From Rattus norvegicus (taxonomy: Eukaryota > Chordata > Mammalia > Rodentia > Muridae), in NCBI RefSeq assembly GCF_036323735.1, contig NC_086028.1:22595001-22659000 (forward strand): a DNA stretch of 64,000 nucleotides. Direction: 5' to 3'. Positions 23,821-34,225 of the stretch are shown piece by piece. How positions within the stretch are numbered: position 1 is the stretch's first letter; each line of letters opens with the position of its first letter. The notes beneath the pieces were generated by a model. That model saw only the letters and a program-made list of their open reading frames with translations, had not been told where the DNA came from and searched no databases. The translations under genes and the position numbers were made by a program.

Positions 23821-24050
23821 AGAGCTAGAGAGATGGCTCAGTGGTTTAGGAGTATTTTCTATGCCTGCAGAAGACTTGGGTTTGGTTCCGCGAACCCAGA
23901 AGGCAGTTAGTATTCCCTACAACTCTGGTTGCAGGGGATTAGATATCCTCTTCAGGAATCTGTGGGCACTGCACACCCTTGTTTCATATCAATGCAATAA
24001 ATACTCATACACAGTTTTTAAAGACACATACACAAATGCATATACAAGTA
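23821..24050 (+). mobile_element. B2/B3 SINE
   Basis: It begins with the tRNA-like head GAGCTAGAGAGATGGCTCAGTGG (A box) and a degraded B box near TTTGGTTCCGCG. The B3-type body follows (CTACAACTCTGGTTGCAGGGG) and an A-rich, CATACACA-containing tail. It sits directly at the end of the old L1, possibly in its tail. Confidence 0.85.
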
Positions 24051-25207
24051 TAAAGAGAGGGACTTTTACAGGTGCTGCTCAAAAGCAGATTATGATAATT
24101 CAAGAGAACATTTATGTTTCTGTTGCTATAAATAAAAGTCAAAGTAAAATTAATAAAACAATGCAATTAGCTTTTCAAGAGTGAAGATAAGAGGTCAAAA
24201 TGAGTTGAAAGGGTTGAACACAAAAAAATAATAAAAATATTTTATTCTCACAAAATTAATAAATTATTACTGATTATGTTATAGAAAATGACCTAAGAAG
24301 AATTTCCATATAAAATGAATAACTGAATGGCACAGACAGATCGCCATAGAACTTCACTGAAATGTGGTGGGAAGCTGTAATACACACTGACACATGAGGT
24401 GCAAATGTCATCAACTCAGTGTTTTTGTATTCTGAGTATAGACGCAGTATTAATTTTGATGGCTGTGTCATTAGAGCATGTTAGCACATTTCTCTACCTT
24501 CTTAGAAACTACATCTAAATACTGCCATGATGCTATTACTGTCTCAAGGGCTTGGAAAGGTGACTATGAGAAAAAGCAACTAGAAGTTGAGAGTTGTCAA
24601 AATGCAGTCTATTCTGGAAGGAAAAAAAAAATAAAACCCAGAACATAGCTCAGCACAAAGACTGAAGGATCATGCATTTTAAAGTCATAAGGATGAATTT
24701 ACAAGGGCACAGTGTAATGTAGTAATTGAGAAGAATCGTTCAGGAAGCAAGAAATGATATTCTTAAGATCTATTATTTTAGAAAGCATCATGGACCTGTT
24801 CAAAGTTGTAAGGATCCAGCTTACTTTGAGTGGGTGACTTCCTTTCTTTTACCATCACTACTTGCCTTACTATAATCATTACATTCAAACCCCGAAGTAA
24901 ATGTGTCATCCACCTGCCTAGTCATGGGTTCTATTTTTGAGGCAGTTAGAGAATCTTTAATGTCACTTCATGGTGCTATAGACTGAGAGGTAGATAATTT
25001 CAGTGTAATGAATGATAAAATATATTATTACTATCATACCAGAACCTCTGTAATCAGGAATAACATAATAAATAGCTATTAATTCTATCAGGTACATAAA
25101 CATAATCTTGATTATTCCGGATGCATGGATATAGTGCTATACTTCTTGGATTATCAAATTCTGCGTAAAGCGGGAGACTGCTAGCAAAAGGAGTTTTATA
25201 GAACACT
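24051..25207. other. Unique sequence, no gene seen
   Basis: Only short A/T runs. A MIR-like word pattern near 24705-24740 is too weak to call. Confidence 0.5.
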
Positions 25208-25253
25208 CATTCATTCATTCATTCATTCGTTTGTTTATTCATTCATTCATTCT
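25208..25253. repeat. (ATTC)n tetranucleotide repeat
   Basis: About eleven ATTC-type units with a GTTTGTTT interruption in the middle. Confidence 0.95.
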
Positions 25254-26089
25254 TCATCAGTGGGGTTAGAAAATGTCTGCCCAGCTTGAAAATGAAATGA
25301 TTTCAAGGGAGGAAATGAAATAACATCATTTATAAGTTTTAGAAACATTGATATATACTGAAACAATGTTACCAGGCTCTAAAGTCTAGGGAAACATGGT
25401 GGTTTAAATCATCCCTTTACAAGGGCAAATAGGTTTCATTAAACAGAATTCATGTTGAACTAATTCTTCCCTCATTTTTCCACTTTCTAAACAGCTTTGC
25501 CCCCGGTATTGAAACAGACTATACATTATATATGAATGTGTGATAGAGGTGATGGTAATAGGATTTGCATAGCTAAGAAGAGAATGGCATTCGAGTTTCA
25601 CAACACCAAGCTTTATTCTTGGGAGCAACTGTCATTCATTCCTATCAATCAAAAATCTGCTTTTTCTCCCCCTCTACAGCAAAACTTTACAATTTCATAA
25701 TTTGAAAACTAAAACACTGCCAACAACGAAAGGCCTTTGACAACTTTATTGTCTATCATAAATCAATCTGGCAAGATCAGGTGCCAAAATATGAAATGTC
25801 AAACTTATACTGCTGTCTGTTAAAATCATACAATTCTCTGTATGTTTAGTGCATGCATTTACTGTTTTTGTAACCTACCAACAAGCGATATTTCTGGATG
25901 CTTGACATGGATAATGTCACGTTGTACGAACAAAATTTAAACCTGTATCATTGCCACGTTTTCAAGGATAACTTGAAAATTTTCAATAATAACTCTGTAT
26001 AGAATATCCTCATGACACAGTAAATTTAAACATTTCTTGTGGTGTCTAAAATGTAGTTTTTCTATGTCAAATTCCCGTGCTTTCACATA
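25254..26089. other. Unique sequence, no gene seen
   Basis: Nothing recognised. The frame at 25404-25628 (minus, 74 codons) has no features of a gene. Confidence 0.5.
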
Positions 26090-26131
26090 CAAGTATATGT
26101 ATGTGCATATATATATATACATATATATATT
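26090..26131. repeat. (TA)n/(TATG)n microsatellite
   Basis: GTATATGTATGTGCATATATATATATACATATATATATT-type array of about 40 bp. Confidence 0.93.
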
Positions 26132-26455
26132 CAGTTAAATTTCAAAAATACTCACAGTTCTCCTATAACATACATTCTAAGCATATTTTGTGAAATTTAA
26201 TTTGTGTTTTTCGAAGTTATAGAGGACACAAGATGAAGTTAAAAGTGATGACAGGAGGAAGCTACCTTTCCTCCACTCAAAATGTCCCTTCTGGACAACA
26301 ATCGAGCTGTTACTCTTCATCATAACCTCCTGAAGAAAGCTTTCTGTAGGATGGACTGTGTTTTATTCATTTGAGTTTTTACAGTGAGAAAATTTGGCAT
26401 ACCCTGAATATATGACTCATTTTCTGCTTCCTCTTAGTATATTTTCACTTATATC

Positions 26456-26590
26456 TGAGACAGCTTCTTGCTAATGTGCCAGGCTAACACTAAACTTGCT
26501 CTATAACCTAAAGAGCTTTTGAACTTGTTATCCTCTTGCCTCAAACTCCTGAAAAGCTACGATTACAGGCAGGCATATACTGCTCTGGCT
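26456..26590 (-). mobile_element. B1 SINE, minus strand, near full length
   Basis: In reverse order it has the B1 blocks: TGAGACAGCTTCTTGCTAAT (right end), a CTCTATAACCTAAAGAG centre, TGCCTCAAACTCCTGAAAAG, and CTACGATTACAGGCAGGCAT before CTGGCT (head). About 135 bp matches the normal B1 length. It is diverged and therefore old. Confidence 0.78.
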
Positions 26591-27591
26591 TCTTAAATCA
26601 TGTCTACTGGATTGGGTTCAGTGATTAATTAAGGGAAAATATTTTAAAAGAATGAAATGTGAAGGCGATAGCATAAGATGTGATTATATCAATTAATCAG
26701 TGTTTTTAAAGCAAACACAATAACTATAAATGGGACTTAAATTAGCAGTTAAAATACAGAGAATCTCAAAATGAGCTAACACAAATTATTAACTCTATGC
26801 ATTAATGAATTACATAAACTAATTAGGAATGTAGAACAACTTTAGGAAATAAGTGGAGATTTAATATATAAATGCTAGTCAAAATAGAGTCCAACTATAT
26901 TACAACAACAAATAATATGGTTAAAATGTTCTTACAAATATCATTACACTTTAATTATTTTTAAATGTACCAATTCATAAAATGGTTTAAAATAGAACTT
27001 GTATAAATCCAGTAATAATCTGAAAATACAAACAAAAATAAAATTTGACAAATCCACATTCTTACTGGGATACATAAATACATTTCTACTATTAATTTAT
27101 TTCTTAATCAGAGAAAAAACAAAGGAAAACAAAGGAACAAAAAAACAAATTAAGACAAGAAAAATTGAGCTTCTATTTACCCAGCTAATTCTATGACATG
27201 AAAACTGTATTAAGAAAAAAATAGACTTATGAAGATCATTACATTAAATTATTCCACAATTTTCTGTAATTCTATGAATCAAGAACAGGTTGCTGACAGA
27301 ATTGTAAACTTTAATATGTTTTGTACAACATATCATGGTAGTGTGAAAAATCAAAGCAATTGAAGTACATTCAGAAAGCATGCTGCTGAAGTCATATAGA
27401 AATAAAAGACCAGAAACCTAATGTCATACCGTGAAAGAGGAAAGGGAGAAAGACAATTTAAGCTTTTATCTAACACCAGAAGTTGGTGAACACATGCTAG
27501 AAAGAGTTCCAATCAAATCAAAAGACAAGTATAAAAAAAAACATTTAAAAGTATGAAAGGTAAGGGGATGCTAGATAAAATACAACCAACT
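26591..27591. other. Very AT-rich unique sequence, no gene seen
   Basis: The sequence from 26640 to 27590 is mostly A/T with A-rich runs. No repeat family or gene recognised. Confidence 0.5.
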
Positions 27592-28531
27592 AAAGAAAAA
27601 GTTTCTACTCCTTCCCCCGTGCCTGCATTTCTCGTTAATAGGATAAATTTTGGGTCTTAAGTTTTGTGAGTGGGTTAGTGTCTCTATCTCTCTACTGGAG
27701 TTCCTGACTGGCTATAGAAGGTTTCATCTTCTTGTTCCATATCCCCAATGCTGTGAGTCATAGCTTAGGGCACTCCCCATTAATTCTTGGGCACCTCCCT
27801 TAAATTTATCCTGTTAACAAGAAATACAGGAAGAGGGGATGAATCAGAGAATGAGGAAATGGCCAAGCAATAACCGGTCCAACTTGAGACCCATCCCATG
27901 TGCGAGCACCAACCCCTGACACTATTAACGACACTCTGGTAAGCTTGCAGACATGGCTGTCCTCCTCAAGCTCCACCCAGCAGCTGACTCAGATGGACGC
28001 AGATACCCGGAGCCACACAGTGTATGGAGCTTTGCGGACTCTTACGGAAGAACAGGAAGAAACATTGAGGACTGTAAGCGGACAGGAACTCCATAGGAAG
28101 AGCAAGAGTCAATTAACCAGTACCCTTGGGGTTTTCAGACATTGACCAGCCAACCAAAGAGCATACACGGGTTGGACCTAGGCCTACCCGCCCTTATGTA
28201 ACAGATGTGAACTTTGGACTTCATGTGAGTCTCGAACAACTATAGCATGTGGGGGCTGGGGGGGGTGTGGACAGCTATCCCAAAATCTGTTACCTGAACA
28301 AATATGTTCTACTAGCTGGACTACCTTGTTTGGACTCAGTAGGAGAGGAAGCTCCGAGTCTCGTAGATATTTGAAGTGCCGGGGCAGAGTGGGGGATATC
28401 CATGGGAACCACCACGCACTCAGGTGAAGGGGAGAGGAGATGGGAGGAGGATTGTAGGATGGGGTGACCATGAGGGGAGCAATGAGTGGGATGTAAAGCA
28501 AATAAGCAAATTAATTAAAAAAGAAAAAGTT
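27592..28531 (+). mobile_element. LINE-1 3' end with inverted 5' segment (twin priming) and 12-bp target duplication
   Basis: AAAGAAAAAGTT flanks the insertion at 27592-27603 and 28520-28531. The right part (about 27801-28519) is a plus-strand rodent L1 3' UTR: GAGACCCATCCCATG, TGACACTATTAACGACACTC, CAGCAGCTGACTCAGATGGA, ending GGGATGTAAAGCAAATAAGC and an A-rich tail. The left part (about 27604-27800) is L1 sequence in the opposite direction. Both parts contain the same block, seen as an imperfect inverted repeat with 31 of 37 bases paired (27614-27650 with 27802-27838). That is the structure made when two primers start reverse transcription on the same L1 RNA. The same L1 subfamily tail is present without inversion at 40865-41480. 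Confidence 0.82.
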
Positions 28532-28928
28532 GTTTATTTATAAAGAAACTCAACTTTCATAAAACTATCAAATTAGCAAATAATTAAAACACAAAGTAAA
28601 TATTAGGAACAACAACCAGCAGAGATAAACTTAAAAAAATTTACAACATGGAATTTTAGGAAACAGATAAAAATAATCTTTCCTGTAGAAGTTTAACCTA
28701 TCAAAAGTGGCAAAGGTAGCAGAAAGCAAAATAAATCCTTTAATTAGTAAAGGGTTTTAATTAGTAGATTAAAAATAATGAAGAAATATCATCAAAACCA
28801 AGATATCAATACTTGAGGACCAGCTCTTGACTAGAGCTGAAATATTTTCAGGTATAGCAAAGATAGTGCTGTCATTTATAGCAGATACATTCAACTTAAG
28901 GAATAGCGTCACTTCCTTGACAATGTTG
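28532..28928. other. AT-rich unique sequence, no gene seen
   Basis: No recognisable elements. Confidence 0.5.
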
Positions 28929-29004
28929 ATACTCAGATTCAAACTCTATAATCATACTGCTTGGTGAAAGGCATCTCTACCCATTGCACTACCTCACCAG
29001 TCCC
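28929..29004 (-). mobile_element. tRNA-derived SINE head (B3/B4-type), minus strand
   Basis: Reverse-complemented it starts GGGACTGGTGAGGTAGTGCAATGGGTAGAG, a decayed version of the B2/B3 head GGGCTGGTGAGATGGCTCAG. A degraded B box follows. Only the head is recognisable. Confidence 0.6.
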
Positions 29005-29976
29005 AATGATCAGTAATTCACAGATTTCTAATACGGTCAATCAAATCTCCTGAGTCACACTAATTACTACATAAAAAAGAAGCTCCCCTCCAAAGAGAAC
29101 ATGTCTCTAAAAGTGCAGCATAAGAAGGCTGGGTTGTACTGTTGGATGTCAAAGTAATGAAGCAATCTTCTTATTGATATGGTGGCCCTTGGATAGTGAG
29201 AGAGGATGAAGTGGATGTGGAGGTAAATTAATGATAATAACCTTATTGCCCAGCAGAAACTAGCCAATGAATCATTCAGTGAGAATAGCAATCTCATATG
29301 AGAAACCAAAGTATTATTATTGCTACTATGACTAAAGTTGAATGCTTTTCTATAAATACCATATTCAAGAAGCTGTTATGCACATTATATGACCTGTCAG
29401 TATACACGTAATAAGATGAGGGGACCTATTTGTCTTCAAGAAATTCAGAATTCCTACCTATTAAGCAAAATGACTATACTTATAAAATACACAGAGCTGG
29501 AAATGTTAGACTCAGGGACTTTCTTTCATATGCTTGTAAAAGAGTAAACTGATACAATGACTTTAGAGAGAAATAGAACACGCATGGTCAAATTGATGAA
29601 ACATAGTTTGTCATCTAGAACACTGTATTCCACAGAAGCTAAGGAAATGTTTCATAAATCCATAAAAGCATTATTTAATAGTGAAACGATGAAACACTTC
29701 AATTAAGAAAGGACAGCTACCCTTACAGTGACCATGGGACAGGCATGACAGTCACAGATGATAGACATAGGTATTGTCACCAATACATCCTACAGGTGTA
29801 TAATATGATAAGTGTCTTACAGGAGAATGGTGCTATGGGGTTATATTGGATTGCTTGTAATTTTAAGGCATGTAGAAGCATATACATTGATTGTTTAAAA
29901 TGCTGGACACTGACTTAACTTGCTACTTTTTAGAAGACACAATGATGCTTTTAGATGAGGAGCAGCATGCACAGGT

Positions 29977-29977
<1 letters not shown>
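29005..29977. other. Unique sequence, no gene seen
   Basis: No nameable element up to the CA repeat. Confidence 0.5.

Positions 29978-30012
<35 letters not shown>
29978..30012. repeat. (AC)n microsatellite
   Basis: About 17 uninterrupted CA units. Confidence 0.97.
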
Positions 30013-30014
<2 letters not shown>

Positions 30015-30664
30015 CAGGTGAAGTTGTGTTAAGCTGGAATCAGGACGCAGTTTCTACACCTCATCTTAGCTAAGAGGCCGAGAAAGGAGCGAGGAACAAT
30101 GCAAGTTCTGAACTTTCGCTTTTCCTCCTTCTGCAAATTATACTAATTTTTCTCTCTGTTGGAGATTTTTTTTCCCCTCAAGGGCAGAATAAAATACTAG
30201 AATGTCCTTCATCCCTTTAGAACATCTTAAGACTGAATTTAAAAAGAAAGCACTGGGAGAAAACGAAGAAAAAGAAACAAGTGGAGGGAGGGAAGAAAGG
30301 GTGGAGGGAGAGACGAAGGGAAGGAAGGGAGCAGAGGACCCACAGACAGGGTTAGAAAAGGCAATGCACCTCCTGCTGAGGCCTCAATCATTGCAGTATT
30401 GTCTTTTTTCTGTTTTCAGATATGTCTAATACTGTGTCTTGTCTAACTAGACTACAGCTCAAGCTTCAGTCCCTTCCCATCTCTCTTTACCGTCAATATG
30501 GATGCTCAAGACTCTCTTTTTCTTCAACATAAAGTTTACCAGAAAAAAAAAATTTCTACCTGAAATTATGAACTACATTACATGGGATCAAGCACTCAAA
30601 GATCAAGTCCGATTCGGTAGATGAAAGAACTCTAGAGGCAAGGAGTCTTTAAAAATCTCTCACT
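30013..30664. other. Unique sequence with a purine-rich tract
   Basis: Positions 30240-30345 form a GA-rich, mostly purine tract (AAAGAAAG, GGAGGGAGGG units). A short Lys/Glu/Gly-rich frame (30202-30429) is a consequence of it, not a gene. Confidence 0.5.
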
Positions 30665-31460
30665 CTATCATTTTTTCAGTGGAGGAAAAAAAAAGCCCTC
30701 TGCCTCCAATTGCTGCATTACGGTCTTAATTTCAGTATTACATGGCCGTCTAAAGCATTTCACAGGTGTTTGCTGGAACTCATTAGGCTATTTGGAGCTC
30801 CTTCATGCTCCCTAAAAGGCAATTAAAATGTGTCTGCAAATTACCTCATGTGGGCCAAAGCACAGCTGCCTCTTCCCCCAGTTACCACACAGTGTTTCCA
30901 AACACCAGAAAACTGCTTGGAAACCATCAGTTTGCAGAGGCAAAAGAGGGCCTTTGGGTGGCTTCCTTTCTTCCCATCCCCAGATAGGCCCATTCACTTG
31001 GGGTCGCTGCCAACACACAGAACGGGGCTGCTGAAAGATTGAAGTGTCTGATTACAAAGAGCTTTTAAGGGTCTAAGGAAACAATGAAGATGTCACCGAT
31101 CCAATGAACTGGACGATTTTTTTTGGACTAAAGCCTTGCCCAGCTCTTTTCATAGCCACATAGAAGTGAGTGCTGGCTTTCAGAGGCTGACTTGTAGGCC
31201 TGAATTCTCAGGGCCTCTTCACTATCTGCCCATTTCTTCAGGTGACTTCCTCATCTTGAACATGGGCTGCTATAAATATGTTCTACAAATTAATACCAGA
31301 GAGAACGTTTCTCTCTCCTTACTTCTGGAAGCATAAAAGAGACATTATTCAGTAGACAGGAATCTCTCCATGGCAGGTTTGAGCTAATCTTATCGTCCTA
31401 ATGACAACACTGAATGTCCGCGAAGACAATGAGTCAGGGAGGACAGTATGGGCATCTCAG
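30665..31460. promoter_or_regulatory. Candidate conserved non-coding block
   Basis: About 800 bp free of recognised repeats, with balanced base composition and dense binding-site-like words. These include CAATTGCTGCATTACGG and CTTAATTTCAG near 30709-30736, E-boxes (ACAGGTGT near 30761; CAGCTG near 30864), AACAATGAAG (SOX-like) near 31080, GATTACAAAGAGC (TCF/LEF-like) near 31050 and CTTATCG (GATA-like) near 31389. Two short tandem frames across 30805-31042 overlap on both strands and look non-coding. This is a judgement by composition; conservation was not tested. Confidence 0.35.
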
Positions 31461-32329
31461 ATAAATAGATTCCAAATCACAACTTGATTGGATACAATTC
31501 CAAGGTAAATACCAAGTTTCACATTATTCTATTCTAATTTTTAATTATAATTCATATTACTGAATTTTAAGTACATTGGTTGGATTTTATTTTTAGCCTA
31601 TTATTATTATTATTTTAGTTAAATGGTGGCATATATGTACTATGAAATATATAACTGATATTCAAAACAAAATCGAAGCAACGTAGAGATGCTACGCATC
31701 TTTCCATAAATTTTTTTTGCCGTAAAATAAGCATGCCTACTTATATTCTTATGTAAATGTTGAATTCTTTTGGTTTTTCAAACTTTCTAGTCAGAGATCA
31801 AATTATAAACTTACATTTGCACCAATATGATTTATCTGACACTCAGGTAATAGAAATATCGAATTTGAAGCAAAGGAAAAAAAATAATTCAATACGTTAT
31901 TTGACAGCAAACAAAGAACATCAGCAGAACCCAGTATCTTCTCAACATTCATTGAGTAACTTGTCCTAGTCAAAGGCTGATATCCAGGTAGTCCCCTGAC
32001 TAGAGGCCAAGGAAACAGTTTTACCATCCTAGTGGGGCGAACCAACAAGGTGTGGGGGTTACTCCCAAGAACATGGGTAACTGAGAGGCAGCTGCATCAT
32101 GGATCTCCACACAGACAATTCTACCCAAGTGTCCGTTCTCTGCTGGCAACTGTACGCTACTTGCATAGCTTAAAGGACAGACTTCCAGAACCCTGTGACT
32201 TTCTGAACTTCCCAAGTCTCACAAATGTTCTTGGTTTCCATGCTGCTAGGAGCCTCTCTTCTTCCACCCAGGAAGAAATACTTATTCAAGGGAAGCAGCT
32301 ACAAAGCAGTACATAGGCCCAGGTTCCCA
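31461..32329. other. AT-rich sequence, then a possible unassigned rodent repeat
   Basis: 31595-31617 has an ATT-type run. 31615-31700 faintly resembles the end of L1 ORF2. 32025-32130 (GTGTGGGGGTTACTCCCAAG, GGGTAACTGAGAGGCAGCTG) is reminiscent of a recurrent rodent repeat whose family I cannot name. No gene seen. Confidence 0.35.
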
Positions 32330-32830
32330 TTAACTCCATGGAATGGCGTTAGGAATAACTAAATGATGACTGCAAGCTATTTTGTAATTACAAACTGCTA
32401 AATAATAAAGGCTGGCTAATTATCATTAAAAAATACATGGGGGTTTATTGGAAAGGGGAGGCTGCGATGATACTGGTGGGTTTAATATCTAAATTAGTGG
32501 TTATCTTAACTACTTTACTGCTGGCCAATTAAAAAGTTGAGTGAAATTTTAAAGCAAATGCTTCAGGATGCCTCTTTTACTTGACATGCATTCCCAATTG
32601 CACATGCAGAGGCAGAGGGGGCTGAGAGCAACTTGGAGTAGCATAGAGCATGTACAATGGTAACGTGCAATGGCTTGTGCTTATCTTAGTGTAGGATGCT
32701 TTAGTTCAAAAGCAACTTTATCAGGTCACTAGAGATGGTGTTTTAATTAAAACACCTTTGTCACTTGAATCAAGCCTCCTTCTTTACGAAGCCTTCCTTA
32801 ATCATCCAATAACTCCCAGTGAGTTTTCAC
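32330..32830. promoter_or_regulatory. Candidate homeodomain-type regulatory element with perfect palindromes
   Basis: About 500 bp without recognised repeats. It holds a 14-bp perfect palindrome TTTGTAATTACAAA (32381-32394) and a 20-bp perfect palindrome GGTGTTTTAATTAAAACACC (32737-32756). Both are centred on TAAT/ATTA cores. GGCTAATTATCATTA lies between them at about 32413-32427, and TTATCT/TTATCAG GATA-like words at about 32683 and 32719. Palindromic TAAT sites are the classic binding form for homeodomain dimers. No reading frame of interest. Which factor binds, if any, cannot be told. Confidence 0.42.
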
Positions 32831-33066
32831 TAGTTCTGGACAATAAGATGCCTATTGATGCCAAGAGTGTCTCCCTTTAGTTTCTCCTCTATAATACTAC
32901 TCACTGGCTGGCATTACGTTTAATGTTTTAAGCAAATGACTTTATTTTTCCTTCCTTGCTTTTACTTCTCTATTTTCCATATGAGAATCAAATACCCTAA
33001 AGACAAGTACTTGAAGCCCCATCCCGCCCCTTTTATGGTCTCAGTGCTGGCTTTATAGATTAATTA

Positions 33067-34225
33067 TTGTTTTGTTTTTTATGTATGCACATGTTAACAT
33101 GCATGCGAATGCATGTGTATGCTCATGTAATGCATGTGAAAGCCAGAGACCAAGCTCTTGCATGGCTGTTCAGGAATAGTCACGTTGGATTTTTTGGTTT
33201 TATGTTTGTGTGTTTGTTTTGTTTTGTTGTGGTTTCATCAATCTATTTTTATTGGATATTTTATGTACGTACATTTCCGATGTTATCCCCTTTCCAAGTT
33301 CCCCCCTCTTACATCCCCCTCCCCCTACTAATATGGGGATGCTCACCCTTCCACCCACCTACTCCCTCCTCACAGCCTAGCATTCCCCCTACACTGGGCA
33401 AAGGAGTCTTCACAAGACCAAAGGCTTCTCCTCCTGTTGATGCAAGACAATGCCATCCTCTGCTAGCAGTGTGGCTGGAACCATGGATCCCTCCAGGTAA
33501 ACACTCTGGTTGGTGGTTACTCCCTATGAGCTCTGGGGTGTCTAGTTGATAGTGTAGTTCTTCCTATGGGATTGCAATCCCCTTTGACTCCTTCAGTCCC
33601 TCCCCTATATCTTCCATTGGGGCCCCTGTGCCTGTCCAGTGGTTAGCAGCAAGCATCCTCATCTGTATTGACAAGGAACTGGCAAGGCCTCTCAGGAGAC
33701 ATCTATATCAGACTCCTGTCAACAAGCACTTCCTGACATCAGCAATAATGACTGGGTTTGGCAGCTGCATAAGGGTTGAATCTCCAGGTGGGGCAATCTC
33801 TAGATGTTTTTTCCTTCAATCTCTGCTCCACTCTTTGTCCCTGTATTTCTTCCCATATTTTGTCCCCCCTTCTAAGTACTGAAGCATTCACATTTTGGTC
33901 TTCCTTCTTGAGCTTCATATGGTCTGGGGATTGTATCTTGTGCATTCTGAGTTTTGGGGCTAATAGTCACTTGTCAGTGAGTGCACACCATGTGTGTTCT
34001 CTTGTGACTGAGATAACTCCTTCTCAGTAGGATTTATGAGTTGGCCAATGCTGACAAGGCAATGAGCCTAAGAAACAAGCTTCAATGGTTCCTTCTATGT
34101 CCTCAGTGCTGGACTTGGAAGGGTGAGCCACCATGGCTAGGTACAAGAGTACGGGAGATTAAATTCACCATCTTATTCATGAGCAGTAAATACTTGAGCA
34201 ATTGAGTCATCTCCCCAGCCCCCAA
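33067..34225 (-). mobile_element. Old composite SINE (B4/B3-like) interrupted by L1
   Basis: The left half (33067-33210) has ATGCATGTGAAAGCCAGAGACC and TTCAGGAATAGTCACGTTGG. The right half (about 34031-34225) has CAGTGCTGGACTTGG, GTGAGCCACCATGGCTAGG (B1-like) and ends GAGTCATCTCCCCAGCCCC (reverse of the SINE head). These are the two halves of one recurrent rodent SINE composite in minus orientation, separated by about 800 bp of L1. The family name is approximate. Confidence 0.6.
33243..34028 (-). mobile_element. LINE-1 3' UTR and ORF2 end, minus strand, nested insertion
   Basis: The left end carries the reverse of an L1 tail, then C-rich runs (CCTTTCCAAGTTCCCCCCTC, CATCCCCCTCCCCC) and the rodent L1 3' UTR blocks in reverse. 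TCACTTGTCAGTGAGTGCAC at the right marks the ORF2 stop area. It is 5' truncated just inside ORF2. The 160-codon plus-strand frame over its edge is a shadow. A clear target duplication was not found. Confidence 0.85.

Noticed and set aside
27900..28145. 81-codon frame with a plausible start
   Set aside because: Lies entirely in an L1 3' UTR that has no conserved gene.
33067..33549. 160-codon plus-strand frame
   Set aside because: Bridges the left SINE half and the reverse L1 tail; its proline-rich part is the L1 C-rich 3' UTR read on the wrong strand.
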